From Marinobacter adhaerens HP15 (GTDB lineage: Bacteria; Pseudomonadota; Gammaproteobacteria; Pseudomonadales; Oleiphilaceae): a stretch of DNA of 64,000 nucleotides. The stretch's first letter is position 1. Each line of letters starts with the position of its first letter. This document shows, piece after piece, positions 53,160-62,522 of this stretch. The translations under genes and the position numbers were made by a program. The notes under the pieces are model-generated. The model ran no database searches, was not told the DNA's origin, and was given only the letters and a program-made list of their open reading frames with translations. Location of the stretch: the NCBI RefSeq assembly GCF_000166295.1, contig NC_017506.1, positions 868,001 to 932,000 of the forward strand, read 5' to 3'.

Positions 53160-54230
53160 ATGAGTGATCAACCCATTATCTTCGAAGAATGGAAGACGGG
53201 CGATGGCGCGCTGATCGCCGTGGCCCGGCTGAATACGCCCAAAGCGCTGAACTCGCTGTCTCTGGAAATGATCCGGTTGCTGACTCCGCAACTGAAGCGT
53301 TGGGCGGAGGACCCCGTAATCCAGGCCGTCTGGCTGGAATCCGAGGGCGACAAGGCGTTCTGTGCCGGTGGCGACATCGTTGCCCTGTATCGCAGCATGA
53401 CCGAGCCACAGGGTGCCAGTGAGGGTGAGGCATTCTTCACCGAGGAATATGAGCTGGATTACCTGATCCATACCTTCCCGAAACCGCTCGTTTGCTGGGG
53501 ACACGGCATCGTAATGGGTGGCGGTATGGGCATTATGGAGGGCGCGTCTCACCGGGTGGTGACAGAAGGATCGAAGCTTGCCATGCCCGAGATCACCATC
53601 GGCCTCTACCCCGATGTTGCGGCGGGCTGGTTCCTGAACCGCACCCCCGGGCGCACCGGCTTGTTCCTGGGTCTGACCGGTGCTCGCCTGAACGGCGCTG
53701 ACGCAATTTTCACTGGCCTTGCCGACCGCTTCATCCGGCATGATCTGAAGGCCGATGTTATTGCCGAGCTGTGCAAGCGTAACTGGCAGGGCGAAGATCC
53801 TCATGCAGTGGTCGGTAGTGTGTTGCGTCGATACGAGCGTGAGAGCGCCGACGCCATGCCGGAGTCGCCTGTTCGCACTCATTTCGATGAGATCAATCGG
53901 GTTACCGATGCTGACTCCCTGGAAGCGACCGTTAACCAATTGAAAGAACTGTCTGGTGGCGACGGCTGGGTGGCGAAAGCGACCCGCTCCCTGGCTGGTG
54001 CGTCACCCACATCCCTGGCTTTGGTCTGGCGGCACCTGCACGGCTGCAAACACGACAGCCTTAAAGAGGTGCTCGACAAGGAACTGGTGCTTTCCACCAA
54101 GTGCCTGACCAAGGGCGAGTTTGCCGAAGGCATCCGCGCGCTTCTGATCGACAAGGACCAGCAGCCCCGCTGGCGCTATGCGTCCCTTGCCGAAATGGAC
54201 AGCGCCTGGATCGACGATTTTTTTAGCTGA
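53160..54230 (+). CDS. 3-hydroxyisobutyryl-CoA hydrolase
   Basis: A 356-residue crotonase-fold hydrolase. The long form, with E-E-Y-E-L-D-Y-L-I-H, G-G-G-M-G-I-M-E-G-A-S-H-R-V-V and M-P-E-I-T-I-G-L-Y-P-D-V, is typical of HIBCH rather than of hydratases. It releases 3-hydroxyisobutyrate from its CoA ester. It sits 33 bases after the hydratase gene and 27 before mmsB. Confidence 0.92.
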   Translation: MSDQPIIFEEWKTGDGALIAVARLNTPKALNSLSLEMIRLLTPQLKRWAEDPVIQAVWLESEGDKAFCAGGDIVALYRSMTEPQGASEGEAFFTEEYELDYLIHTFPKPLVCWGHGIVMGGGMGIMEGASHRVVTEGSKLAMPEITIGLYPDVAAGWFLNRTPGRTGLFLGLTGARLNGADAIFTGLADRFIRHDLKADVIAELCKRNWQGEDPHAVVGSVLRRYERESADAMPESPVRTHFDEINRVTDADSLEATVNQLKELSGGDGWVAKATRSLAGASPTSLALVWRHLHGCKHDSLKEVLDKELVLSTKCLTKGEFAEGIRALLIDKDQQPRWRYASLAEMDSAWIDDFFS

Positions 54231-54257
54231 TCTATTACAAGAACAAGGAGAAAAGAC

Positions 54258-55145
54258 ATGGCAAAGATTACCTTTATCGGTCTCGGTAACATGGGCGGCC
54301 CAATGGCCGGAAACCTGGTAAAAGCCGGCCACGAGGTCACCGTATTCGACCTGTCCAAAGACGCTGTTGCCGCCCTGGTGTCCGAAGGCGCGAAAACAGC
54401 AGGCACCGCCCACGAAGCAGCCAGTGGCGCGGAGTGTGTCATCACCATGCTGCCTGCCGGCCAGCATGTGGAAGCGGTATACCTGGGAGACGATGGTCTG
54501 CTGGCAAAACTGCCGGCCGGCACCCTGGTGATTGATTCTTCCACCATCGCTCCGGAAACAGCCCGGGGCGTTGCCGAAGTTGCACGAGCCAAGGATATCC
54601 CGTTCCTCGATGCGCCCGTCTCCGGCGGTGTTGGCGGTGCCAAGGCCGGCACCTTGACCTTCATTTGCGGCGGCTCGGAAGAGGCCTTCAACAAGGCCAA
54701 GCCGATTCTCGACACCATGGGCAAGAACATCTTCCACGCCGGTGATCATGGGTCCGGCCAGGTGGCCAAGATCTGCAACAACATGCTGCTGGCCATCCTG
54801 ATGTCCGGCACCAGTGAGGCACTTGCGCTCGGCGTGAAGAACGGTCTGGATCCGGCGGTTCTCTCGGAAATCATGAAGCAGAGCTCTGGCGGCAACTGGG
54901 CGTTGAACGTCTACAACCCCTGGCCTGGTGTGATGGAGGGCGTACCCGCGTCACGTAACTACGAGGGCGGCTTCCTGGTCAATCTGATGACCAAGGATCT
55001 GGGGCTGGCGTTCGACAACGCCGTCAAGAACCAGGCTTCCATTCCCATGGGCTCTCTGGCCCGCAACCTGTTCCAGCTTCATGCTGGGCAGGGCAACGGT
55101 AGCCTGGATTTCTCCAGCATTCAGCGGCTTTATAAGCCTGAATAA
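54258..55145 (+). CDS. mmsB: 3-hydroxyisobutyrate dehydrogenase
   Basis: A 295-residue beta-hydroxyacid dehydrogenase that oxidises 3-hydroxyisobutyrate to methylmalonate semialdehyde, the substrate of MmsA. The Rossmann motif G-L-G-N-M-G-G-P-M-A-G-N-L (residues 7-19), substrate motif D-A-P-V-S-G-G-V-G-G-A (about 118-128) and catalytic Lys in G-Q-V-A-K-I-C-N-N (about 172) are intact. AAGGAG precedes the start. Confidence 0.95.
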   Translation: MAKITFIGLGNMGGPMAGNLVKAGHEVTVFDLSKDAVAALVSEGAKTAGTAHEAASGAECVITMLPAGQHVEAVYLGDDGLLAKLPAGTLVIDSSTIAPETARGVAEVARAKDIPFLDAPVSGGVGGAKAGTLTFICGGSEEAFNKAKPILDTMGKNIFHAGDHGSGQVAKICNNMLLAILMSGTSEALALGVKNGLDPAVLSEIMKQSSGGNWALNVYNPWPGVMEGVPASRNYEGGFLVNLMTKDLGLAFDNAVKNQASIPMGSLARNLFQLHAGQGNGSLDFSSIQRLYKPE

Positions 55146-55148
55146 AGG

Positions 55149-55481
55149 TTGGGTAAAGACACGATCAAAACGCTGGACGGGCGCTACCTTGTGGTAAAGG
55201 GGCGCCTGTGGCGTTGTTCGAATCCCGATCTTCCGGAGCAGGTGTACCGGGAGCAGGTCAAGCACCTGATGTCTGCTCGCCGGATGGTGCGGGATGCGAA
55301 AGCATCCGGCGACGAGGGTCAGGAGCGTGAGGCCCGCCAACAGGTGGATCACGCCAAGCGTGCCCTGGGTGAGCGCGGGCCGGTATGGTGGTCTGATGGC
55401 GAACCGGACTACACCCAGTGCAAGATCGAGAACACGCCGTACGCCGAATGGTATCGTTCGCTTCAGGAGGCGAGTGAGTAA
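55149..55481 (+). CDS. small conserved hypothetical protein
   Basis: A roughly 110-residue hydrophilic protein (L-W-R-C-S-N-P-D-L near the start; a helical R/E/A-rich middle; P-V-W-W-S-D-G-E-P-D-Y-T near residue 80). It has no signal or membrane segment. The only early start is a TTG three bases after mmsB, so translation is probably coupled to mmsB. The family is not recognised. Confidence 0.7.
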   Translation: MGKDTIKTLDGRYLVVKGRLWRCSNPDLPEQVYREQVKHLMSARRMVRDAKASGDEGQEREARQQVDHAKRALGERGPVWWSDGEPDYTQCKIENTPYAEWYRSLQEASE

Positions 55482-55496
55482 CGTCTGGTCTTTTCG

Positions 55497-55525
55497 TTGA
55501 ATAACCGCGGCTACGCTGTTAATGT
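55497..55525 (+). promoter_or_regulatory. candidate sigma-70 promoter of the vgrG operon
   Basis: TTGAAT (55497-55502) and TAATGT (55520-55525) are separated by 17 bases, close to the -35/-10 consensus. They sit about 90 bases before the vgrG start. Prediction only. Confidence 0.35.
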
Positions 55526-55613
55526 TTCACCCGCTACGATGGAAGAACTGCCAGGGATAGTGCAGTTTTTGTAGCAGAATCATCCGGATTGATGACTTCA
55601 AAGGATTGAAGAC

Positions 55614-57734
55614 ATGCCCCAGGCAAATGGATTGCAGTTCACCGTCCGCGTTGGCGGTCTCCCCTCTGATATTTTTTCACTCGTCGGTTTTACCCTGACC
55701 GAATGCCTGTCCGAGGTGTTTCACGGTCGGCTTGAGCTGGCCAGTACCGATCCCTCAATTCAGGCAGCGGAAATTCTTGAGCAACCGGTGGATCTTGTGG
55801 TCTGGCAGGATGGCGAGCCGCTAAGGCGCTTCACCGGTGTGGTCAACGAATTTGTTCGGGGCGATGCCGGTCACCGGCGCACCCGCTATGAACTGAATAT
55901 TCAGTCGCCACTCTGGCGTCTGGGGCTGATGCACAACAGCCGGATTTTCCAGACCCAAAGCAGCGATACCATCGCGCGAACCTTGCTGGAAGAGCGCGGC
56001 ATTATCGACTCGGTTTTCGATCTGAAACGCACTCCCGAGCAGCGGGAGTATTGTGTTCAGCATCGAGAAAGCGACCTAGCCTTCCTCGAACGTCTCGCGG
56101 CTGAAGAGGGCTGGCATTACAGGTATGAACACGGGAGCGTGGACGCAGACACACAGCCGGCGCTTGTAATCGCCGACCATCATGGCGATGCGCCGAAGCT
56201 GGAGCCGGCAGAATATAAAGCCAGAGCCGGCGGCAGCAGCAGGCGCCCGGTCGTGTACCGATTTCGATATGAAGAGCGGGTGCGGGTGGCCTCTGTGGCC
56301 ATGAAGGATTATACCTTTAAGAATCCCGCCTATGCTTTGATGCATCAGCATGCTTCCGGCGACCTGAAGCACCGGGAAGATTACCAGCACTACGATTACC
56401 CCGGCCGCTTCAAGGCCGATGCCAGTGGCCAGCCGTTTACCGAAGCCAGACTGCAATCCCTCCGCAATGATGCCAGTACCGCATCCGGTGAGAGCAATCG
56501 CCCGGACTTCAGCGCCGGCGCCAAAGTTGAGCTGAAGGAGCACGACAGCGACGCCCTGAATCGGGAATGGCTGCTGACCGCAGTCACTCACACCGGCACC
56601 CAGCCCCAGGCCCTGGAAGAGGAGGGCGGCAGCGAACCCACCACCTATCACAACCGGTTCAATGCCATACCTGCAGACCTGACCTGGCGTCCCCGAACGC
56701 CCCATCGTCCTCTGATGGACGGCCCGCAAATTGCGATTGTCACAGGCCCGGAAGGCGAAGAGATTCACTGCGATGAACATGGCCGGGTCAAAGTCCGTTT
56801 CCCTTGGGATCGCTACTCGAAAAACGACGAACACAGCAGCGCCTGGCTCCGAGTCAGTCAGGGCTGGGCCGGCGGCCAGTATGGCTTCATGGCCTTGCCA
56901 CGAATCGGCCACGAAGTAATTGTCTCCTTCCTGGACGGCGACCCGGACCAGCCCATCATCACCGGGCGAACCCATCACATCACCAACACGCCACCCTATG
57001 GGCTGCCGGAGCACAAAACCCGCACCACCCTGAAAACCAAGACCCACAAGGGCGAGGGCAGCAACGAACTGCGGTTTGAGGATGAGGCGGACCAGGAACA
57101 GATCTACGTCCACGCCCAGAAAGACCTGGACCTGCTCACCGAGAACAACCGCACGGAGGTGATTCGGAACGACAGTCACCGCACGGTCGAAAACAACGAA
57201 TTCAGTCATGTCAAAGGCAATGAGCACCGAACTGTCGATGGCGAACAGCGTGAGTCGGTCGGAAGTGATTACAGCCTCTCCATCGGTGGCAGTCTTCACA
57301 GCAAACAGGGCAAAAACCAGCTCGTTGAAGCTGGCACCGAGATCCACCACAAAGCGGGTATGAAAGTCGTAATCGAGGCGGGCGCCGAACTCACGCTCAA
57401 GGCGGGTGGCAGCTTTCTGAAGCTGGATCCCAGTGGCGTTACGGTCTCCGGGCCTTCGGTGCGCATGAACTCTGGCGGTGGGCCTGGGAGTGGGAGTGGG
57501 GTGTCGGCCCAAGACCCGGCGCTTCCGGCCAGCCTGAGTGAAATTGCCGATACGAATAAACCGGCACAGCTTGCTGAAACCGACACCCGGGCTTTAGCAG
57601 GTCCGACTCCAAGTTCGGTGCAGGCCCTGAAAGCGGCGGCCAGGAACGATGTTGCACTGGTCAAGCAATGCGGGCGCAAGTCGGATGGCACCTGCGCCCT
57701 CTCATCCTGTTCATGCGAGGATGTGACTGCATGA
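55614..57734 (+). CDS. vgrG: T6SS spike protein VgrG (TssI)
   Basis: A 706-residue VgrG that forms the trimeric puncturing tip of the type VI secretion tube and carries effectors. The gp27-like part (residues 1-370) precedes the gp5-like OB fold (V-K-V-R-F-P-W-D-R-Y, near 395) and the beta-helix with the typical E-N-N-R-T-E-V-I-R-N-D and G-N-E-H-R-T-V-D repeats. The C-terminus extends beyond the needle by about 90 residues and ends in a Cys-rich tail (C-G, C-A-L-S-S-C-S-C). No other T6SS structural gene is in the window, so this is an orphan vgrG island. It overlaps the adaptor gene (ATGA). Confidence 0.95.
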   Translation: MPQANGLQFTVRVGGLPSDIFSLVGFTLTECLSEVFHGRLELASTDPSIQAAEILEQPVDLVVWQDGEPLRRFTGVVNEFVRGDAGHRRTRYELNIQSPLWRLGLMHNSRIFQTQSSDTIARTLLEERGIIDSVFDLKRTPEQREYCVQHRESDLAFLERLAAEEGWHYRYEHGSVDADTQPALVIADHHGDAPKLEPAEYKARAGGSSRRPVVYRFRYEERVRVASVAMKDYTFKNPAYALMHQHASGDLKHREDYQHYDYPGRFKADASGQPFTEARLQSLRNDASTASGESNRPDFSAGAKVELKEHDSDALNREWLLTAVTHTGTQPQALEEEGGSEPTTYHNRFNAIPADLTWRPRTPHRPLMDGPQIAIVTGPEGEEIHCDEHGRVKVRFPWDRYSKNDEHSSAWLRVSQGWAGGQYGFMALPRIGHEVIVSFLDGDPDQPIITGRTHHITNTPPYGLPEHKTRTTLKTKTHKGEGSNELRFEDEADQEQIYVHAQKDLDLLTENNRTEVIRNDSHRTVENNEFSHVKGNEHRTVDGEQRESVGSDYSLSIGGSLHSKQGKNQLVEAGTEIHHKAGMKVVIEAGAELTLKAGGSFLKLDPSGVTVSGPSVRMNSGGGPGSGSGVSAQDPALPASLSEIADTNKPAQLAETDTRALAGPTPSSVQALKAAARNDVALVKQCGRKSDGTCALSSCSCEDVTA

Positions 57735-58525
57735 TAGGGCTGGATGAAACAACCAGGGCGAACGCCTACATTCTTTTTGACGGTGCATTGTTTGATGCAC
57801 CGCGCTTCACCTACGAGCATGATGATCAGCCCCAACTGGAATATCTGTTCTTGGGCACACCACATGAAGCGGCTATGGAAGTAACCCCTTGCCTGGTCAA
57901 ACCCTCCGAGGGTACACGGCTTTGGCGTGCCCAGTCTGAGTGGCAGGATAAAGCCATTATCCTTCTATCGGATCAAAGCCTTCCCCTTGTGGCGGGCCAT
58001 TTGCGCAGTTTGCTCAGTGTGCGGATGCCGAATGGGGGATTCTCCTACCTGCGCTATTACGCACCCAAGCAGCTCACGCGGCTGATGTCTGCACTGAATG
58101 AGCAGGAACGCGCTCGCTTTAGTGGGCCAGTCAGAGAGTGGCTGGCCTTCCAGCCGAACGGAGAGCTATCCCGGTTCGATTCAGATGGCTCGCAACACTT
58201 CAGGAAAGCGGCTGAGGAAGGCTGGTTTCTCCTCACTGAAAATCATGTGGCAGTGCTGTCACAGAGCGCCAGGCATGAATTCGTCGAGAAGTTGGGCCGT
58301 TTTCTCGACATCACGGATCGAGCACGGTTGGAGCAACTCATCAATGAGGCAACCGCGCTGGGTTTTCGAACCGAAAAGGAGGTTAGCCGTTACTCAGAGC
58401 TGGCCGTGGTTCACGGGGAGCGGATCAAGCTTGCCGAAATCCGCACCATTCTGTCTGACTCTGAGGTCTCGGCTAGCGCACGTCTGAAAGCAGTGGATAA
58501 CCATTTGGCATACGGAGTTGCCTGA
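57731..58525 (+). CDS. DUF4123 T6SS effector adaptor (Tap/TEC)
   Basis: A 264-residue DUF4123 protein. The opening A-Y-I-L-F-D-G-A-L-F-D, the segment W-L-L-like R-A-Q-S-E-W and the F-S-Y-L-R-Y-Y region (about 103-109) are typical. Such adaptors load a specific effector, encoded just downstream, onto the VgrG tip. The ATG at 57731 overlaps the vgrG stop, and its own stop overlaps the effector start (TGATG), so the three are coupled in translation. Confidence 0.9.
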   Translation: MIGLDETTRANAYILFDGALFDAPRFTYEHDDQPQLEYLFLGTPHEAAMEVTPCLVKPSEGTRLWRAQSEWQDKAIILLSDQSLPLVAGHLRSLLSVRMPNGGFSYLRYYAPKQLTRLMSALNEQERARFSGPVREWLAFQPNGELSRFDSDGSQHFRKAAEEGWFLLTENHVAVLSQSARHEFVEKLGRFLDITDRARLEQLINEATALGFRTEKEVSRYSELAVVHGERIKLAEIRTILSDSEVSASARLKAVDNHLAYGVA

Positions 58526-60642
58526 TGAATTCTGAATACACCGTTCGCTCCGGCGACACCCTCAGTGCGATTGCACAAAGGCATCAAACAACCCTGAGCA
58601 GCCTGATGCGGCTGAATCCTGCAATTGAGAACCCGGATCGTATCTTCCCCGGACAGCTGCTCAAGCTGCCAGCGGCCAACGAGGCTGATTTCTCCAACTG
58701 CGAAGTGGGATCTGTTGCTCAGGAGCCTCCCTGTTCCGAAGAAATCGTGGAAGTTGTCCATGTAACCGGGTCTGACGAACTGATTCTCCTGACTGAGGCG
58801 GAATTGGCGGAGTGGGTCGAAGAAGAGGAATTCGTTTGTGGCCCCATCACTGAATTTTACGGGAAGCTTGACGGGCTTGATGAGGGTGAGACCGACTCTG
58901 AACTGGGCGTGAGTGAGGGCGAAGGGCGCTTGCTGTCGGAAGTACAGGAGGAGAAAGAACGGCTGATAGACGAACTTGAGGCACGCTCAGTCCTGACCAA
59001 CGACATGCAATCCATTCCACCGATTACTGAAATAAAGCGGTTGGCCGGCAATAAGCACGTCACATTTGTTCGCTCTGACAAGATCGCGAACCACCCTCGC
59101 CGGTATTCGATGGCATCGCGAGACAGGGAGCGCAGTAAGGGTTGGCTAACCGAGAACGGCGTTGATCCGGCTAAGCTACGAGATGCTATCCGAAGCGAAC
59201 TTAACATCAAGTTCAACGCAACCCTCTGGGAGCCGGATAAAAATGGCGCGCTGATGACGACGTTGAACAAGTTTTACGATGAAGCATCCTGGTCTATCTG
59301 GGGAGACGCGGAAGCCAGGCGGGAAGCGGTCGATGAGACCGGGTTTGATGCCTCTGCGGAGGCACAGTTCATGCGCTTTGCTGCCGGCGCGGCGGCCTCG
59401 GGCGAATTTGATCCGCGCAAGGGGAAAGTGCATTTCCAGGCGAAAGCGGAAGCGCAGTATGCCCTGGCGCAGGGCAAGGTTGGTGTTGAGCAGGCGTTTC
59501 CGGTGAATAACCGGTCCGAAATCCGGATTCCTTATCGGGTTGGAGGCTGGGATGGCGAGCGCAAGATCGCGTCGCTCGGCCATTTCCAGGCAGCGATCAA
59601 CGCCTCGCTGACCGGATTTGCCGGCGCCTCGGCTCTTATTGCTGGAAATGTTCACGTGTCCACCAAGGACGGCCTCCCCACTCTGAAGGGCATTGCTTCG
59701 AGGAATAACGGGCAGAGGGCGGGGGCTGAGGCTGGGGTATTCGCAGGCATTCGTGGCGGATGTGAGGTGGCAGGTGAGCTGCGTTGGAAAGACGTACTGA
59801 CCGAGAAGCGAGAGTGGGAAAGGCTTTGTAGGGTAGGTAAGAAGGTCGAGGCAGCGTTGGGGGCTGGGGCAGAGGCCGAACTCAGGCTGTTATTCAGCCC
59901 GGAGACTGGCAAATTTTATGTAAACGCACACGCTGGGCTTGTGCTAGGCGTGGGGCCATCTGGAAGCTTTCTCTTGGAGATCGAGACTCAGAAAGTCATT
60001 CGGATGCTCCATTTCGTCTACAACGCACTATTGGATGTGGATTTCAGGTATTTAGAGCTCTTTGATCAAAGTACCGACGCTTTCGAGTGGTATAAACGAA
60101 TGGGGCTATATGCTTTGGCGAGAGGGTTGTCGGCATTTGAAGTGGCTAACGAGTTTGCTGGTTCTATCGCAAATGAGCTGGCTACATACGCCCAGGAGGT
60201 TTTTGTTAATCGTTACCGAGAAAAACAAAGCACTGACATCGCGCAAAACATACTCACTGATCTGCAATTGAAGGAGAATTCCGTTTTCCTGCATGCCCCA
60301 CCTGAGGTCAAAGGTACGGTTCTGGATAATATTCTTTATGACTGGTGGGTGACACCCGATTTGTGGGATGACGATGACATCAAAATTACGGCTGTTAAGC
60401 AGATAATGGAAACTTTCCAGGGGTGGCGCGATTTCGAGGAAACCGTTGTGCGAATGAATCCTGAAGGTTTTGCAATGCAAGAGGAGTTTGACTCGAACGT
60501 TGAACGACTTTTTGCGTTCATTGGAAAAAACAAAGCGGATCAGCGCATGTTCATGCTCGGGCTTCAGGGTCAAACAGCAATAGCGGGAAGGCCTGTGAGA
60601 ATGGATCCTTTCGACGTCTGCCGTATTTGTAGGATTGGCTAA
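58525..60642 (+). CDS. LysM-headed candidate T6SS effector
   Basis: A 705-residue protein I cannot place in a named toxin family. Residues 5-48 form a LysM peptidoglycan-binding domain (Y-T-V-R-S-G-D-T-L-S-A-I-A). Residues 70-150 are very acidic, and 265-485 are Ala/Gly-rich (A-S-G-E-F-D-P-R-K-G, S-L-T-G-F-A-G-A-S-A-L-I-A-G), similar in style to the Ala/Gly region of several large T6SS effectors. The C-terminal 220 residues, lower in GC, would be the toxin domain. No catalytic motif is recognised there. Coupled translation after DUF4123 supports effector status. A decayed copy of residues 333-483 lies at 62824-63289. Confidence 0.75.
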   Translation: MNSEYTVRSGDTLSAIAQRHQTTLSSLMRLNPAIENPDRIFPGQLLKLPAANEADFSNCEVGSVAQEPPCSEEIVEVVHVTGSDELILLTEAELAEWVEEEEFVCGPITEFYGKLDGLDEGETDSELGVSEGEGRLLSEVQEEKERLIDELEARSVLTNDMQSIPPITEIKRLAGNKHVTFVRSDKIANHPRRYSMASRDRERSKGWLTENGVDPAKLRDAIRSELNIKFNATLWEPDKNGALMTTLNKFYDEASWSIWGDAEARREAVDETGFDASAEAQFMRFAAGAAASGEFDPRKGKVHFQAKAEAQYALAQGKVGVEQAFPVNNRSEIRIPYRVGGWDGERKIASLGHFQAAINASLTGFAGASALIAGNVHVSTKDGLPTLKGIASRNNGQRAGAEAGVFAGIRGGCEVAGELRWKDVLTEKREWERLCRVGKKVEAALGAGAEAELRLLFSPETGKFYVNAHAGLVLGVGPSGSFLLEIETQKVIRMLHFVYNALLDVDFRYLELFDQSTDAFEWYKRMGLYALARGLSAFEVANEFAGSIANELATYAQEVFVNRYREKQSTDIAQNILTDLQLKENSVFLHAPPEVKGTVLDNILYDWWVTPDLWDDDDIKITAVKQIMETFQGWRDFEETVVRMNPEGFAMQEEFDSNVERLFAFIGKNKADQRMFMLGLQGQTAIAGRPVRMDPFDVCRICRIG

Positions 60643-60654
60643 GGAAAACCACAT

Positions 60655-61614
60655 ATGGTTCTGAACAATGGTTTGCAGTTGGGGTTGTTGGTGTTGCTTG
60701 CAACCTCATTATCTGCTTGTGAGAGGTTTGGTAACGGCTCGGCCGATGCGGTTTCTCGAATCAAGCAAAAAGCGATTGAAAATCTGGTCTTTGTTGACGG
60801 AGGTACTTTTAAGCTGGGTGATGTGGGACACCCGAATGGTTCGCCTTATGTAGTTTTAACCGATCATGCTCGGCCTGCTGTCGAGGTTAGTGTCGATAGC
60901 TACTCAATCTCCAAATACGAGACAACTTGGGGAGAAATGCATGTCTACTACGAAAAACTTGGACGCTTTTCCTTGTATGAGGGCTCTGTCTATGACGAGA
61001 AATTTATCGCCGAACCAAGTGAAGATCCCTTTTCTCCTTATTTTTATCTTAAACCTGCCAGAACGCCAAACTACCATGAAGCGGAAGGTTACTGCGCCTG
61101 GTTAGGCGATCAAACCGGCTTGCCTTTTGCTCTCCCTACGGAAGCGCAATGGGAATTCGCTGCCCGAAGCAGGGGCAGTAATGTTCCCTTCGCCACAAAT
61201 ACTGGCGTTGCAGATAACGATACATATTTGCAGAGGCCCAGGCAGTATATTGATCCAAGTATCCCGCCTTCCGGCAATATGCTTAGCCATTCTTCTCTAG
61301 TCATGGAGAGGAGACCTGTTGGTAGTTATCCGCCCAATCCGATAGGACTTCATGACATGTCGGGGAATGTTGCGGAATGGACTCAGGACTGGTTTCAGAA
61401 GGACTATTATCAGCATGCGCCGCGCAACAATCCCAGAGGTCCGCTGAAACCCATTGACCCAGATAGTCCGGAGAAAACTGTAAGAGATTGGGCTGGCCAC
61501 GGAGACCACGTAGGTGGCAATGCTACTGTGTTTGCGCGATCCGGTGTGCCTGTTTCCGCTGGCGGCAACGGCTTCCGCTGTGTCGTTAATCATCCGAAGC
61601 CAATCAATCGATAA
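60655..61614 (+). CDS. SUMF1/FGE-like lipoprotein, candidate immunity protein
   Basis: A 319-residue lipoprotein (signal ending L-S-A-C, Cys22) with a SUMF1-type domain: F-V-D-G-G-T-F-K-L-G-D near residue 47, Y-E-T-T-W-G-E near 90, L-P-T-E-A-Q-W-E-F-A-A-R near 158, and L-H-D-M-S-G-N-V-A-E-W near 231. The C-terminal R-V-x-R-G-G-x-F block of true FGE-like enzymes is diverged (K-T-V-R-D-W-A-G-H-G-D), so enzymatic activity is doubtful. It lies 12 bases after the effector gene. An outer-membrane or periplasmic immunity role is inferred from position, lipidation and duplication. Confidence 0.82.
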   Translation: MVLNNGLQLGLLVLLATSLSACERFGNGSADAVSRIKQKAIENLVFVDGGTFKLGDVGHPNGSPYVVLTDHARPAVEVSVDSYSISKYETTWGEMHVYYEKLGRFSLYEGSVYDEKFIAEPSEDPFSPYFYLKPARTPNYHEAEGYCAWLGDQTGLPFALPTEAQWEFAARSRGSNVPFATNTGVADNDTYLQRPRQYIDPSIPPSGNMLSHSSLVMERRPVGSYPPNPIGLHDMSGNVAEWTQDWFQKDYYQHAPRNNPRGPLKPIDPDSPEKTVRDWAGHGDHVGGNATVFARSGVPVSAGGNGFRCVVNHPKPINR

Positions 61615-61646
61615 GCTTAGTCATATGAACAGGGAAGTTAGGCTAG

Positions 61647-62522
61647 ATGCAGTATATTGCAGCTTTTTTACTCATACCTTCGACTCTCATTCTTATTAGC
61701 TACATTAGAGTTTCGGTTTTTGAAGGTGCCGAGGCATCCTTTCTAGAAATTGAGAATGGAATCCTGAACGTTGGGTTCATGATCGCATTTGCCGTTAGCA
61801 CCCTGGCCGGTTGGTTGGCGGTTCTCTTCAGTGTTCCTTTCCGGGATAACAATCGAATTACTCTTGTGGGAAAAGGGGTGTCTCTGGGCTTTTTGACCTG
61901 GCCTTGGGTTTTTGTTTGGTTATTTTTTACCGAGCGGATTGCTCTGGCGGCGTGTTTGCTTTCGGGCTGGGTCGGTTTGCTTACTCTGGCAATGCCAGCG
62001 TTGAGCGACTCCTCGAATCAGCGATTACCTGCTTTCGGTCTGGTCGCTCTCATGGCGTCTTTTCCGATTGTGGTTAGTCCGCTTTTATGGGCCGATCCAC
62101 AACCCGATGGGCTGAAAGAGGCTAATTGGGGAGTCTATCACCCGGACTATGAGGTGGAAGAGGGTGAGGAGTTCGTAGCACACTACCAAGAGCATGGGCG
62201 GCGCTTTAACAAACAGGCGAGGCTCATCATATCGAAAACGACCATGTTTATGGCTAACCTACTCGGGCAACCTCTCTCCAATACCTTCAATTTTTGTGAT
62301 TATAACGACAACTATGCGCTGTTCATGAGCTCCTTTGGTGATGGGTGTGCCAGCCAAAAATCGAATAACAGAGGGGCTTTGCTCGAAATTGAGTTTTACG
62401 AACCTGGCAAGTTGCGTTGTATGAATTGCCGAAAATTCGGTAAGCCGAAGCACTGGGTTGTGGTTCAGAGCTTGCGGCAATGGTATTCCTCGATGGAGCC
62501 ACCAATACCCTATCCTGAATGA
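61647..62522 (+). CDS. multi-pass membrane protein, possible second immunity protein
   Basis: A 291-residue protein with five or so hydrophobic segments in residues 1-150 and a long soluble C-terminal part (about 150-291) holding two CxxC-like cysteine pairs (C-D-Y-N and C-M-N-C). I do not recognise the family. It is low in GC (about 38-40% in sampled lines), like its neighbours. Its place directly after an effector and its SUMF1 gene suggests immunity to a membrane- or periplasm-acting toxin, but this is only inference. Confidence 0.7.
   Translation: MQYIAAFLLIPSTLILISYIRVSVFEGAEASFLEIENGILNVGFMIAFAVSTLAGWLAVLFSVPFRDNNRITLVGKGVSLGFLTWPWVFVWLFFTERIALAACLLSGWVGLLTLAMPALSDSSNQRLPAFGLVALMASFPIVVSPLLWADPQPDGLKEANWGVYHPDYEVEEGEEFVAHYQEHGRRFNKQARLIISKTTMFMANLLGQPLSNTFNFCDYNDNYALFMSSFGDGCASQKSNNRGALLEIEFYEPGKLRCMNCRKFGKPKHWVVVQSLRQWYSSMEPPIPYPE

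Noticed and set aside
56076..57512. 478-codon open frame antisense to vgrG
   Set aside because: It lies wholly within the vgrG gene, has no family-like motif, and its composition is what third-position GC bias produces on the opposite strand.
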